A stretch of DNA of 64,000 nucleotides from a virus, in the IMG/VR virus record IMGVR_UViG_3300035670_000186, positions 1 to 64,000 of that record; one strand, given 5' to 3'. Made by a program: the position numbers and the translations under genes. Each line of letters begins with the position of its first letter. The stretch's first letter is position 1. The notes under the pieces are model-generated. The model ran no database searches, was not told the origin of the DNA, and was given only the letters and a program-made list of their open reading frames with translations. Of this stretch, positions 1-5,903 are shown piece after piece.

Positions 1-51
1 TCGCTCGGCATGGTGGCCGAGGCCGGCGACGTATTCGATCTGATCGACTGA
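1..51 (+). CDS. C-terminal end of a gene entering from the left
   Basis: An open frame runs in from the window edge and stops at a TGA at 49-51. The visible tail reads SLGMVAEAGDVFDLID. It is too short to assign a family. The acidic, amphipathic ending is typical of a soluble protein. The start lies outside the window. Confidence 0.5.
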   Translation, partial: SLGMVAEAGDVFDLID

Positions 52-89
52 CGATCGGAGGCCGACGCGCGTCACGCGATCGGTCTAGA

Positions 90-116
90 GCCCCGAATAA
101 CGAAAAAGAACGGGGC
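90..116. terminator. Possible bidirectional hairpin between convergent genes
   Basis: GCCCCG (90-95) pairs with CGGGGC (111-116) around a 15-nt A-rich loop. It lies between the end of the plus-strand gene at 51 and the end of the minus-strand gene at 179. No clear U-run follows on either strand, so a terminator role is inferred from position only. Confidence 0.3.
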
Positions 117-178
117 CGGCGAACGGCCGCGCGCGCTCGACTCGGATCATTTTGCTCGACGGTGGTGGATGATCGCAC

Positions 179-331
179 TTATTCGTCTTCGTCGTGACCG
201 TCGCATTCGAAGCAGTAGCAACAGTAGGCCTCGCCCGAGGGCAGGAAGCCCGAGACGGGCCAGTGAGATGCCTCGCTCCCGCAAGTCGCGCAAGCGTCGA
301 CCTTCTTTTTCTTTGCGGTTCGGCGACTCAC
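179..331 (-). CDS. Small Cys-rich zinc-ribbon protein
   Basis: A 50-residue protein with a basic N-terminus (SRRTAKKKK) and four to five cysteines in the pattern CATC ... CCYCFEC, followed by an acidic GHDEDE tail. The paired cysteines suggest a structural zinc ribbon. Specific function is unknown. The start is taken as GTG at 329-331, because its GTGA overlaps the stop codon of the upstream gene (328-330). That arrangement implies translational coupling, and the overlapping frame has no better start. It is the second gene of a two-gene minus-strand unit. Confidence 0.6.
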   Translation of the reverse strand: MSRRTAKKKKVDACATCGSEASHWPVSGFLPSGEAYCCYCFECDGHDEDE

Positions 332-540
332 GATTCGCTCGCACCCACCAGGAGTCCGCGATCGACGATCTCGTAGGAGATCGGTGCCTTGAACTTCTCG
401 GCCGCCTCGGGCGAGCATCTGACGACGTCGACCCGATTCGCATCGGCGTACGCCTGGAACAGTGCGACGAAGAACGATTCCGCGTCCCACCGTTCCGGAA
501 TGGTGACTCTCACTTCCAGGGTCTTCTTTTCGTTTTTCAT
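328..540 (-). CDS. Hypothetical protein, leaderless
   Basis: A 70-residue protein beginning MKNEKKTLEVRVTIPERWD, with alternating hydrophobic beta-like N-terminal residues and a helical middle (ESFFVALFQAYADA). No family was recognised. The ATG at 538-540 lies 6 nt after a TAGGGT -10 box with a TTGCAA -35 box 17 nt further up, so the transcript should begin at or next to the start codon (leaderless). No Shine-Dalgarno sequence is present. It is divergent from the gene at 647, which has the same promoter type. Confidence 0.65.
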   Translation of the reverse strand: MKNEKKTLEVRVTIPERWDAESFFVALFQAYADANRVDVVRCSPEAAEKFKAPISYEIVDRGLLVGASES

Positions 541-546
541 GCGGAC

Positions 547-575
547 ACCCTATCGCCCCACCTTGCCTATTGCAA
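547..575 (-). promoter_or_regulatory. Leaderless promoter of the GGTTGCAA/CAAGGTG family
   Basis: On the minus strand TTGCAA (570-575), a 17-nt spacer and TAGGGT (547-552), then 6 nt to the ATG at 540. The spacer contains GGCAAGGTG, shared with the promoters at 611, 1675 and 9415. This makes a back-to-back pair with the promoter at 611. Confidence 0.7.
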
Positions 576-610
576 CCCATAACGAGTGATGCGAGTCACA
601 TATTGTGGGG

Positions 611-639
611 TTGCAACCCACAAGGATGCTCGGTAGTTT
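611..639 (+). promoter_or_regulatory. Leaderless promoter of the GGTTGCAA/CAAGGTG family
   Basis: TTGCAA (611-616), 17-nt spacer, TAGTTT (634-639), then 7 nt to the ATG at 647. The spacer holds CACAAGGATG, matching the CAAGGTG block in the sister promoters. TTGCAA is itself embedded in the palindrome GGGTTGCAACCC, so a regulator could bind here. Confidence 0.7.
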
Positions 640-646
640 GTCGGGC

Positions 647-925
647 ATGAAACACACAACCGTAACCTCGCTGGCCGAACTCGGTTCGGTCCACGGGAGA
701 GACGCGATCGTCGTCGTCAAAGTCGGCCTCGCGACCAACACCGTCACGAAGCACAGCGGAGAGGCGATCCGTCTCGAGCTGACGCGCGACAAGGACAAGA
801 GGACGAAGGTGAAGACCTTCCGCATGCATACCGCACTGCCGCACAGCCTCCGTTGGCTGGCTACGGTCACGGGAGACCGAAAGCTCGTCGGCCTGGTTGC
901 CGAGCTTCTGGAGGGAGACCGCTGA
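647..925 (+). CDS. Hypothetical basic protein, leaderless
   Basis: A 92-residue protein starting MKHTTVTSLAELG. It is rich in charged residues and beta-strand-like stretches (AIVVVKVGLATN, GEAIRLELTRDKDKRTKVKTF). I do not recognise the family. An upstream in-frame ATG at 605 is rejected because it would lie inside the promoter. The ATG at 647 sits 7 nt after the -10 box. It is the first gene of a four-gene operon; its TGA overlaps the next ATG (TGATG). Confidence 0.6.
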   Translation: MKHTTVTSLAELGSVHGRDAIVVVKVGLATNTVTKHSGEAIRLELTRDKDKRTKVKTFRMHTALPHSLRWLATVTGDRKLVGLVAELLEGDR

Positions 926-1194
926 TGGGCTCGCTCTACGCCGAGGGCCTCGCCGAATCGGTGGAGGACTCCATGATCGATCTGCGCCAAGCGATCCTGA
1001 TTCACTTGTCGTCCAACCACTATCCGCCGGTGCACCCGTCGTTCGTCGACGTCGCTCTCCGGGCGATAGAGGCGGCCTCGCATGGGCGCGCGGACGAGGA
1101 CATCCTGATGCCCAACGGCCTGACCAGGTCGGCCTACTTCATCATGGAGGGACTGCATCTGTGGTCGTTCCTGCCCGAGGGAGACGACGAATGA
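925..1194 (+). CDS. Hypothetical protein
   Basis: An 89-residue acidic, helix-rich protein (MGSLYAEGLAESVEDSMIDL...) with a conserved-looking middle segment HYPPVHPSFVDVALRAIEAA. No family was recognised. The ATG overlaps the preceding TGA by one base, indicating coupled translation. The gene ends in ATGA, which starts the next gene. It is part of the 647-1669 operon. Confidence 0.6.
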   Translation: MGSLYAEGLAESVEDSMIDLRQAILIHLSSNHYPPVHPSFVDVALRAIEAASHGRADEDILMPNGLTRSAYFIMEGLHLWSFLPEGDDE

Positions 1195-1391
1195 ACGAGC
1201 CCGAGACCGTGAAAGAAGTGCGACGCCTGCTCTGGCAGGCCAAGCAACTCGTGGAGGAGCTCATGGAGAAGGATCCCCTCATGGCACCCAACTCGAAGGC
1301 CTACGGAGAGTGGGAGGCCATCCACGGAAGCATCGTGGACACCGACCAGCTGATCCTGGACATGGACGCGCGGATCTGGGAGGCGAAGTGA
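1191..1391 (+). CDS. Hypothetical small helical protein
   Basis: A 66-residue protein, almost entirely predicted helix (ETVKEVRRLLWQAKQLVEELMEKD ...), probably a helical hairpin or coiled coil that could dimerise. The ATG overlaps the preceding stop as ATGA (1191-1194). The end overlaps the GTG of the next gene (GTGA at 1388-1391). No family was recognised. Confidence 0.6.
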   Translation: MNEPETVKEVRRLLWQAKQLVEELMEKDPLMAPNSKAYGEWEAIHGSIVDTDQLILDMDARIWEAK

Positions 1392-1669
1392 GGGTCTCGG
1401 AGATCATCGCCGAGCTCGCGCGTCGCTACGACCCGGAGGACGAACTCATCATCGCATGGTGGGATTCGTCCCTGTTCGAGCGCTACGACCCGGACGAGGA
1501 CGAGTTCCATCCGATCGATCGCGCGACGTGGATGCGGATCGGTGCGAAGGCCGAGCGAGACCTGGCCGAGACGATCGGAGAGACGGTGTTCAACTACGTT
1601 CAATCCATCGTCGAGGAGGAGACCGAGGTAAACGAAGCGACGGTGGAGGATGACTCCCGTCACGAGTAA
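1388..1669 (+). CDS. Hypothetical acidic protein
   Basis: A 93-residue, strongly acidic protein (RYDPEDELIIAWWDSSLFERYDPDEDEFHPID...). An AWWD block is followed by a repeated RYDP-x-[E/D]-DE motif, then a helical C-terminal half. The GTG start at 1388 overlaps the preceding TGA. It closes the operon that begins at 647; a new promoter follows at 1675. The function is unknown. The acidity would suit a protein that mimics DNA or binds a basic partner, but nothing proves it. Confidence 0.6.
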   Translation: MRVSEIIAELARRYDPEDELIIAWWDSSLFERYDPDEDEFHPIDRATWMRIGAKAERDLAETIGETVFNYVQSIVEEETEVNEATVEDDSRHE

Positions 1670-1674
1670 CAAGG

Positions 1675-1703
1675 TTGCAACCGCCAAGGTGCGCCGTTAG
1701 ATT
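1675..1703 (+). promoter_or_regulatory. Promoter of the GGTTGCAA/CAAGGTG family
   Basis: TTGCAA (1675-1680), 17-nt spacer, TAGATT (1698-1703). The spacer holds GCCAAGGTG. A Shine-Dalgarno sequence (AAGGAGG, ending at 1720) precedes the ATG at 1724, so this copy drives a leadered transcript. Confidence 0.75.
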
Positions 1704-1723
1704 CCAAACAAAGAAGGAGGCTT

Positions 1724-2062
1724 ATGCCTACGAAAAAGAAAACAACCACAAAGCGGGTTCGCAAGCGAACCGCGAAGAAGAAGAGGACTCCGAGGTCCGA
1801 CTTCGCGCGGATCATGGCCGGCCTGGAGAAGGGCGTGCAGCCCATCAAGAAAACCAAGGAGTCGCAGTACGTCGTCGAGATGTCCTTCGTCTCCGACCGA
1901 CGGCTCAGCGACAAGGAGCTCGGCGCGATCCGAGGTCAACTGGCGCTGATCGTCGAGGAACCGAGCGACGAATGGGCGACCAAGGTTCCCGAGGATCACA
2001 TGGCGTTCTCGACCAAGGACGTTCGGGTCGGCCTGCGCGTCTCTCGCCAAAGGAAGAAGTGA
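1724..2062 (+). CDS. Basic-tailed hypothetical protein
   Basis: A 112-residue protein. The first 25 residues are almost all Lys/Arg/Thr (PTKKKTTTKRVRKRTAKKKR), like a histone-type nucleic-acid-binding tail. The rest is a small globular domain with strand VVEMSFVSDR and helix KELGAIRGQLALIVEE. AAGGAGG lies 4 nt before the ATG, the best ribosome site in this block, so strong expression is likely. The protein may coat DNA or RNA, but no family was recognised. Confidence 0.65.
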   Translation: MPTKKKTTTKRVRKRTAKKKRTPRSDFARIMAGLEKGVQPIKKTKESQYVVEMSFVSDRRLSDKELGAIRGQLALIVEEPSDEWATKVPEDHMAFSTKDVRVGLRVSRQRKK

Positions 2063-2064
2063 CG

Positions 2065-2577
2065 ATGGGTTACTACGTCAATACCACCGATTGCAGGATC
2101 CTCGTCAAGAGGGAGAACGCCGACAAGGCGCTCCTCGCCCTCGTCAAGTTCAACGACGAGAACGACGAAAAGAAGAACGGCGGCAGTTTCGGGCCCGACG
2201 GCGCGAAGGAGAAATGGTTCTCCTGGATGCCCAAGGACTTCCGGGAGTTCGACACGTTCGGGAAGTTTCTCTCCTCTTTGGGTTTCTCGTATTTCGAGAA
2301 CGAAGAAATGGATTACGTCCTGACGGGCTACTCCGACAAGGCGGGCCAGGAGGACCTCCTCCTGGAGGCGATCGCCTCTTTCATCGAGGACGGATCGTTC
2401 GCCGAATGGTCGGGCGAGGACGGAGAGCGCTGGCGCTGGGATTTCAAGGGCGGAAAAATGACGATCAGAAACGGCGTCGTCACGTGGTCCGACGAGACGT
2501 ACACGCCGTCGGAATCGTTCCGCATGCTGCAGGCGGAGCTGGAAGCGGTCAAGAAGGCGATCGGAGAATTCGAATGA
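2065..2577 (+). CDS. Hypothetical protein
   Basis: A 170-residue protein that begins MGYYVNTTDCRILVKRENADKA and carries aromatic-rich blocks (EKWFSWMPKDFREFDTFGKFL, WRWDFKGGKMTI). The repeated W/F pattern and alternating strands suggest a small alpha/beta fold. I do not recognise the family. It starts 2 nt after the upstream stop codon and ends in ATGA, overlapping a small membrane peptide. Confidence 0.65.
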   Translation: MGYYVNTTDCRILVKRENADKALLALVKFNDENDEKKNGGSFGPDGAKEKWFSWMPKDFREFDTFGKFLSSLGFSYFENEEMDYVLTGYSDKAGQEDLLLEAIASFIEDGSFAEWSGEDGERWRWDFKGGKMTIRNGVVTWSDETYTPSESFRMLQAELEAVKKAIGEFE

Positions 2578-2639
2578 CCGACGTCCCGGCGTTCCTCGGC
2601 CTCGTATTCGTAATCATGCTCTTCGCGTGCGTCGGATGA
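2574..2639 (+). CDS. 21-residue hydrophobic peptide
   Basis: A short frame starting with an ATG that overlaps the preceding stop (ATGA at 2574-2577). After MTDVPA it is a single hydrophobic stretch, FLGLVFVIMLFACVG, long enough to enter or span the membrane. It resembles the 17-residue peptide at 10378, which ends CCVG and also sits at an operon end. Coupled translation makes it plausible; the small size keeps confidence moderate. Confidence 0.45.
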   Translation: MTDVPAFLGLVFVIMLFACVG

Positions 2640-2662
2640 AAGAGACGGTGGAGGAAGATACG

Positions 2663-2887
2663 ATGAAGCACATGCAAGCTAGAACGTATACCAGAGAACA
2701 AAGGCTCGCCCACAAATCGGTAGTCGGAAAGGTCGGAACGATCTCGATCGACGAACTCGAGGTGGCGGTAAAGGTCCACAAAGAGCGTTTCCGTTACGGC
2801 CGCCTGGACGTACTCGTGCGTCCGATAGTCGGCAGCGGAACCAAGTGGGTGGAGTTCCACAAGATCAAGATCGAGAGGAGTCGATGA
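2663..2887 (+). CDS. Hypothetical small protein
   Basis: A 74-residue basic protein (MKHMQARTYTREQRLAHKSVVGKV...). Its C-terminal half has strands VGTISIDELEVAVKVHKERF and LDVLVRPIVGSGTKWVEFHKIKIE, which look like a small beta-barrel. No family was recognised. I chose the ATG at 2663 because GGAGGAA lies 7-8 nt upstream; an alternative ATG at 2636 overlaps the previous stop and would add nine residues. Confidence 0.55.
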   Translation: MKHMQARTYTREQRLAHKSVVGKVGTISIDELEVAVKVHKERFRYGRLDVLVRPIVGSGTKWVEFHKIKIERSR

Positions 2888-2997
2888 TGGAGTTCTGGAT
2901 TCATCAGAACGCGGTCATAGCGATCGTCGTCGCGACGGCGGTAATCGCCGTGGCGCGCGCGTTCGCTTTCCGCGCCCCCAAGCGCAAATCGAGCTGA
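2884..2997 (+). CDS. 37-residue single-pass membrane peptide
   Basis: The frame starts ATGATG, overlapping the preceding TGA. A short polar N-terminus (MMEFWIHQN) leads into the transmembrane segment AVIAIVVATAVIAVARAFAF and a basic tail RAPKRKSS. The positive-inside rule places the tail in the cytoplasm. It is the last gene of the operon and a strong terminator follows 46 nt later. The role is unknown; holin- or sensor-like roles are possible but unsupported. Confidence 0.5.
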   Translation: MMEFWIHQNAVIAIVVATAVIAVARAFAFRAPKRKSS

Positions 2998-3042
2998 TTC
3001 GAGTACCGAATCGCCCGAGGTATCGGTTCCGATACCGAAACG

Positions 3043-3083
3043 GCCCCCGAGCGATACCGAAAGGTATCCCGGGGGTCTTTTTT
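3043..3083 (+). terminator. Strong intrinsic terminator
   Basis: CCCCCG...GATACC, GAAA loop, GGTATC...CGGGGG, then TCTTTTTT. The long GC-rich stem, tetraloop and U-run fit a Rho-independent terminator ending the 1675-2997 operon. Confidence 0.85.
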
Positions 3084-3466
3084 CGTCCCGGAACGAGATC
3101 CGGATCGTACCTACCGCGCGCAAGACCGTTACTCGAGTACCGTCCGAAGCCCCGCACGCACCCGCCCGTTCGGCCGAAGCGAAACGCGCAAATTCTTCAG
3201 CCCCGACCCGTTTCCCGTGGCCCGCGAGCGACCGCGCAAACGAATCGGGGCCGGAAAACGACCGAAAAATACGGGGCCGGAGACCGAAACTCGCGCGCCC
3301 AACGGACTTTGACAACGACGGTGGCGGATGACTCGTCGGGCGGAGGTCCCCGGCGAGGAAGAAAGGAGAAAAGACCCCGCCGGGGACGCGACCCCAAGGA
3401 AAAGGGGGGTGACCCGGGGCGCCGTAAATAATAGCAAAGGACGACGGCGGTGGAAGAACCATTGAC
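3084..3466. other. Non-coding GC-rich spacer
   Basis: No convincing gene here. It contains a repeated CGGGGCCGG block (3246-3254 and 3272-3280, also at 111-119), the inverted repeat at 3346-3387 and a second small hairpin CCCC-AAGGAAAA-GGGG near 3391-3406. The region sits between the terminator at 3083 and the promoter at 3467 and may hold regulatory or replication sites. Confidence 0.5.
3346..3387. repeat. Perfect 10-bp inverted repeat with purine loop
   Basis: GTCCCCGGCG (3346-3355) is matched by CGCCGGGGAC (3378-3387). The 22-nt loop is purine-rich and includes AAAGGAGAAAA, a ribosome-site-like sequence, but no credible frame follows. It resembles the GC-rich palindrome at 5516-5547. Confidence 0.6.
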
Positions 3467-3496
3467 TTGACGTGCGCAGCGCCTCCGCGCTAGATA
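3467..3496 (+). promoter_or_regulatory. Candidate sigma-70-type promoter for a structured RNA
   Basis: TTGACG (3467-3472), an 18-nt spacer and TAGATA (3491-3496). Transcription would start near 3503, about 260 nt before the next gene, and would first make the folded region at 3508-3644. Confidence 0.6.
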
Positions 3497-3502
3497 AGAC
3501 GT

Positions 3503-3700
3503 AAAAAGTCGTCGGTAGTAACTACCTCCTCTCGTGGACGACGAGTAGCGGGGTCGGTGAGCAGTCGTGATCGAACGAACGAAGGTTCGTCCGATTACGA
3601 CGTAAGGAATCGTTTACGAATCGATTCTTTATGAGTGACTGCTCCGGTACGTATTCTCTACAAAGGGTTCGTACGAGGCGTTCGTAAGAAGTTCGTGGGA
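3503..3700 (+). ncRNA. Candidate structured non-coding RNA or long leader
   Basis: Downstream of a good promoter the sequence folds extensively. GTCGTC (3508-3513) pairs with GACGAC (3537-3542) around a GGTAG/CTACC hairpin. GAGCAGTC (3559-3566) pairs perfectly with GACTGCTC (3637-3644), closing a three-way junction. One arm pairs 3567-3580 with 3585-3598, with a GAAG loop and one mismatch; the other pairs 3604-3612 with 3622-3630. No long frame uses this DNA. It could be a stand-alone RNA or a leader of the replication operon, although that operon also has its own leaderless promoter. The 3' end is not determined. Confidence 0.5.
3571..3700. repeat. Cluster of GTTCGTNNGA repeats (iteron- or operator-like)
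   Basis: GTTCGTNNGA occurs at 3585-3594, 3667-3676, 3680-3689 and 3691-3700, and inverted at 3571-3580. The last three are spaced 13 and 11 bp, about one helical turn. The cluster sits just before the promoter of helicase-loader-like genes, where replication-origin iterons or a repressor operator would be expected. Confidence 0.5.
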
Positions 3701-3730
3701 CTCTGCGCGAAAACGGCCGATCCGAACCCC

Positions 3731-3759
3731 TTGACCGCGCGATCGGCGGCCGATACGAT
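3731..3759 (+). promoter_or_regulatory. Leaderless promoter for the replication genes
   Basis: TTGACC (3731-3736), a 17-nt spacer and TACGAT (3754-3759), then 6 nt to the GTG at 3766. The distance from the -10 box to the start codon is that of a leaderless transcript. Confidence 0.7.
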
Positions 3760-3765
3760 GTTTCC

Positions 3766-4149
3766 GTGCAAGAAGAGCTCTTCTCCGATTCCTCCCCGGT
3801 TCCCGTGCGCAAGCCGCGATCCAAGCGGGAGAAAGCGGATTCGGTGCCGCCCGACGACGTCGCGACGGTATGGAACGAGTGGATCGTCGTTCATCGCGAG
3901 GGAACCAGGAAGCCGGCCTTCACCGAGGACAGGAGGATTCTCGTGGCCTGCGCGATCCACGACTTCGGCGTTCACGCCTGCATCGAGGCGATTCATGGCT
4001 GCAAGATGAGTCCGTTCCACCAGGGCGACAACGATCGCGGCCGAAAATACGACGACGTCGGATTGATACTGCGCAACGCCGAGAAGGTGGAGCGCTTCTG
4101 CGAGATTTACAGGGAGAACAGGAACAGACCGACGGGAGCGGACTTCTGA
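3766..4149 (+). CDS. Replisome-organiser-like protein
   Basis: A 127-residue protein. The N-terminal 35 residues are basic and probably disordered. The domain from about residue 40 on (VATVWNEWIVVHR... RRILVACAIHDFGVHACIEAIHGCKMSPFHQGDN... YDDVGLILRNAEKVERFCE) resembles the C-terminal part of phage replication-initiation or helicase-loader proteins, in which a helical domain with C-x2-SxFHxG and a terminal ILR-x3-KVERF segment is common. The family match is from memory and not searched. The GTG start is set by the leaderless promoter. The TGA overlaps the next ATG, and the neighbour also looks like a loader. Confidence 0.55.
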   Translation: MQEELFSDSSPVPVRKPRSKREKADSVPPDDVATVWNEWIVVHREGTRKPAFTEDRRILVACAIHDFGVHACIEAIHGCKMSPFHQGDNDRGRKYDDVGLILRNAEKVERFCEIYRENRNRPTGADF

Positions 4150-4622
4150 TGGAGAGGGACAACGTCGGAAAGGTCGTCGTGGCCTTCTACAACTCCTGGA
4201 ACGAGCGAATTCCGAAGGGTTCGGAGTGGGACGAGACGCTGGACACCTGGGAGAAGTTCCTCTCGGACGTCACCGTGGAGGAGGCGCGCCTCGCCTACAG
4301 GAAGCTGACGGCGCTCGATTCTCAATGGTTGCCTCGTCCCGCGACGGTACGGCGCACCGCTCTCTCCTATCGCCTGGGAGCCCCTCCGAAGGAGTGGGAG
4401 GCGTGGGCGCAGCTCAGGAGACTCTCGGAGGCCTCCCATACGGGTACGGCGTCGTCCGAGAAGCTCCACGACGTCGTACGCAAGACTCTCTCGTCCCTGG
4501 GAGGCAGAGAGGCGCTCGAGCTGCACACCAACGGCGATCGCGAGCTCTTCTTCCGCGCCTACAGGGACGCTCTCGCCGAATGGGAGACGGAGGCGTACGG
4601 TCTTCCCCGCAAGGGAGAGTAG
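4149..4622 (+). CDS. Putative helicase-loader-type protein (G39P-like N-terminus)
   Basis: A 157-residue protein. The N-terminal part (VVVAFYNSWNERIP ... TLDTWEKFLSDVTVEEARLAYRKL ... WLPRPATVRRTAL) resembles the helical N-terminal domain of phage helicase inhibitor/loaders of the G39P type, which bind a DnaB-like helicase and help place it at the origin. The C-terminal half is helical and charged (ASSEKLHDVVRKTLSSLGG... FFRAYRDALAEWE). The ATG overlaps the preceding TGA, so the two proteins are probably made together. The assignment rests on pattern similarity only. Confidence 0.5.
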   Translation: MERDNVGKVVVAFYNSWNERIPKGSEWDETLDTWEKFLSDVTVEEARLAYRKLTALDSQWLPRPATVRRTALSYRLGAPPKEWEAWAQLRRLSEASHTGTASSEKLHDVVRKTLSSLGGREALELHTNGDRELFFRAYRDALAEWETEAYGLPRKGE

Positions 4623-4628
4623 CCGCGA

Positions 4629-4634
4629 TAGTCT
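4629..4634 (+). promoter_or_regulatory. -10 box for a leaderless gene
   Basis: TAGTCT lies 6 nt before the GTG at 4641, the spacing seen at other leaderless starts here. No convincing -35 box is visible, so this element is weak. Confidence 0.4.
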
Positions 4635-4640
4635 TCGCCC

Positions 4641-4820
4641 GTGGCGAACCGACGCGGAGGACGCCCCGTAAAGAGGGCCGAGGGAGAATGGGCGACGATA
4701 ACCGTCCGCGTGCCCGCTTGGTTCAAGAACCATCTCAACGAAGTGGCCGAGGGCTACGACATGTCGTTGACCGAGTATCTGAAGACCCTCGTTCTGCGCG
4801 ATGCCCCTAAAGCCGAATGA
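4641..4820 (+). CDS. Ribbon-helix-helix DNA-binding protein
   Basis: A 59-residue protein with basic N-terminus (ANRRGGRPVKRAEGE), a strand WATITVRVPAWF, then two helices (KNHLNEVAEGYD and SLTEYLKTLVLRD). This order is the MetJ/Arc/CopG ribbon-helix-helix fold, where the strand pairs in a dimer and enters the DNA major groove. It is probably a repressor. The GTG start is 6 nt after a -10 box. It overlaps the next gene, another ribbon-helix-helix protein, by 20 nt, suggesting a pair of regulators or a heterodimer. Confidence 0.65.
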   Translation: MANRRGGRPVKRAEGEWATITVRVPAWFKNHLNEVAEGYDMSLTEYLKTLVLRDAPKAE

Positions 4821-5142
4821 ACCCAGGAGCGACGACGAGCTCCACCAGATCTGCGTACGGATACCCGGATGGTTGAAGGGCAGGATGCTGAGGATCTGCG
4901 AGAGAGAGGGCCTCTCGATCAACGCCTTCGTCTCCAACGCGATACGAGAGGCCGAGCGCGAGGACAGGGGACTTCCGTCTCCTCCCGAGGGCAAACCCGT
5001 ACCCACGCTCGCCGACGTGCTCGGCTCTTACGCCACCGGGGAGCGGATACTGCGGCCCTGCGGTAAGACGAGGTGCGACATGCGCCTGGTCGTATTGGAC
5101 GGCGCCGAGTTCTGCGACGTCTGCGGGGTGCGCACCAAATGA
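4801..5142 (+). CDS. Ribbon-helix-helix protein with C-terminal zinc ribbon
   Basis: A 113-residue protein. Residues about 14-50 (LHQICVRIPGWLKGRMLRICEREGLSINAFVSNAIREAE) show the strand-helix-helix order of the Arc/CopG fold. The C-terminal 35 residues carry CGKTRC and CDVC, two Cys pairs typical of a zinc ribbon. This combination is unusual for so small a repressor. The ATG at 4801 lies inside the end of the upstream gene in another frame. Its target is unknown; the nearest candidate sites are the repeats at 5157-5233 and 3571-3700. Confidence 0.65.
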   Translation: MPLKPNEPRSDDELHQICVRIPGWLKGRMLRICEREGLSINAFVSNAIREAEREDRGLPSPPEGKPVPTLADVLGSYATGERILRPCGKTRCDMRLVVLDGAEFCDVCGVRTK

Positions 5143-5156
5143 GTCGGATAAATTCT

Positions 5157-5233
5157 CGCGCGCACGCGTAGTCTCAATTTTTTTAGTCTCGCATAAATTA
5201 GATCGCGCACGCGTAGTTCAGAATTTTTTTTTC
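5157..5233. repeat. Two direct repeats CGCGCACGCGTAG plus T-run
   Basis: CGCGCACGCGTAG occurs at 5159-5171 and 5204-5216, each followed within a few bases by a run of 7-8 T. The pair lies in the gap between the end of the regulator operon and the convergent minus-strand gene. It could be a double terminator or a protein-binding site. Confidence 0.45.
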
Positions 5234-5291
5234 GTACGATTATTCGGCCGCTTTATTTCGTAGCCGGTTTTGTATTCGGCAACTACAAAAT

Positions 5292-5492
5292 TCATCGTCG
5301 GCGAAAACGGGGAGGCATCGGGGGCCCTTCCCGCCTTTTTCTCGCCTCTCTCACGTACAGCGGAGCCCTCATCGCCGACTCGGGAATCCTCTCCCCCGCC
5401 TCTGGATCGGGATGCGGCACCCACTCCCTCGTCTCGTCGTCCCATGCGTACCAGCCCGCGTACGGCGACTTCCCCTCGTTCGTCGTACTCAC
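5292..5492 (-). CDS. Small hypothetical protein with WW-like segment
   Basis: A 66-residue protein with a Trp/Tyr-rich block (YAGWYAWDDETREWVPHPDP) followed by a basic, proline-rich tail ending RRR. Such GWYxWD...WVPH blocks occur in small actinobacterial proteins, but no function is known to me. The start is GTG at 5490-5492; a TAGTGT sequence 7 nt upstream (5500-5505) could be the -10 box of a leaderless transcript. A GC-rich palindrome separates it from the WhiB gene. Confidence 0.5.
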   Translation of the reverse strand: MSTTNEGKSPYAGWYAWDDETREWVPHPDPEAGERIPESAMRAPLYVREARKRREGPPMPPRFRRR

Positions 5493-5515
5493 GCGCTAGA
5501 CACTACTCGGGTCGC

Positions 5516-5547
5516 CCCCGCCGGGGTTCGGGTCTTTCCCGGCGGGG
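5516..5547. terminator. GC-rich palindrome, probable terminator
   Basis: CCCCGCCGGG (5516-5525) and CCCGGCGGGG (5538-5547) form a perfect 10-bp stem. It lies 5 nt downstream of the WhiB gene on the minus strand. There is no U-run, but hairpin-only terminators are accepted in high-GC actinobacteria. Confidence 0.55.
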
Positions 5548-5552
5548 ACACC

Positions 5553-5903
5553 TCAATCTCCCCACATCTGACTGAGCGTCGGTCTCTTCGGCGAGATCTT
5601 CCTTCGCTTCTGCTCCGCCGCCAATTGTCTCGACGTCAATCCCGCCCACACGCCGTGCATGTCGGCGGCCGGAAACTCCAGCGCGTACTCCAGGCATTTC
5701 TTTCGAACGGTGCAGTTCGCGCACATCTCGCGAGCCTCCTGGATGTAGCTAATATCCTTGTGCCCCTTGGGAAACATCTTGTCAGTTTGGTTCTTGCACC
5801 TCGCTCGATCCATCCACTCGTACCTTGGTATAGCGAACGCACCGGACGAGTTCGCCGCTAGATTTGTCCCAATTTTCTTCGGCCTCTTCGTTTCCTTCTC
5901 CAC
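5553..5903 (-). CDS. whiB: WhiB-family iron-sulfur transcription regulator
   Basis: A 116-residue protein. It shows the WhiB signature: an aromatic lead-in (YEWMDRARC), then CANCTVRKKC, then the turn GVWAGLT and a basic tail (RQLAAEQKRRK). The four cysteines (the first in RARC, the others in MCANCTVRKKC) bind a [4Fe-4S] cluster in this family, which works with the main sigma factor and is limited to actinobacteria and their phages. I chose GTG at 5901-5903 because GGGGAGGA lies 8-9 nt upstream; the first ATG (5954) has no ribosome site. A second WhiB gene is at 14386. Confidence 0.85.
   Translation of the reverse strand: MEKETKRPKKIGTNLAANSSGAFAIPRYEWMDRARCKNQTDKMFPKGHKDISYIQEAREMCANCTVRKKCLEYALEFPAADMHGVWAGLTSRQLAAEQKRRKISPKRPTLSQMWGD

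Noticed and set aside
550-1158. A 202-codon minus-strand frame over the genes at 647 and 925
   Set aside because: It would run through two opposing promoters, and the plus-strand genes form a coupled operon.
3406-3465. An 18-codon frame starting GTG after a purine-rich sequence
   Set aside because: It lies just before a promoter in a GC-rich non-coding stretch; neither coupling nor conservation supports it.
4107-5006. A 299-codon minus-strand frame over the loader and ribbon-helix-helix genes
   Set aside because: The plus-strand genes have overlapping stops and starts, promoters and recognisable folds; the antisense product has neither ribosome site nor family.
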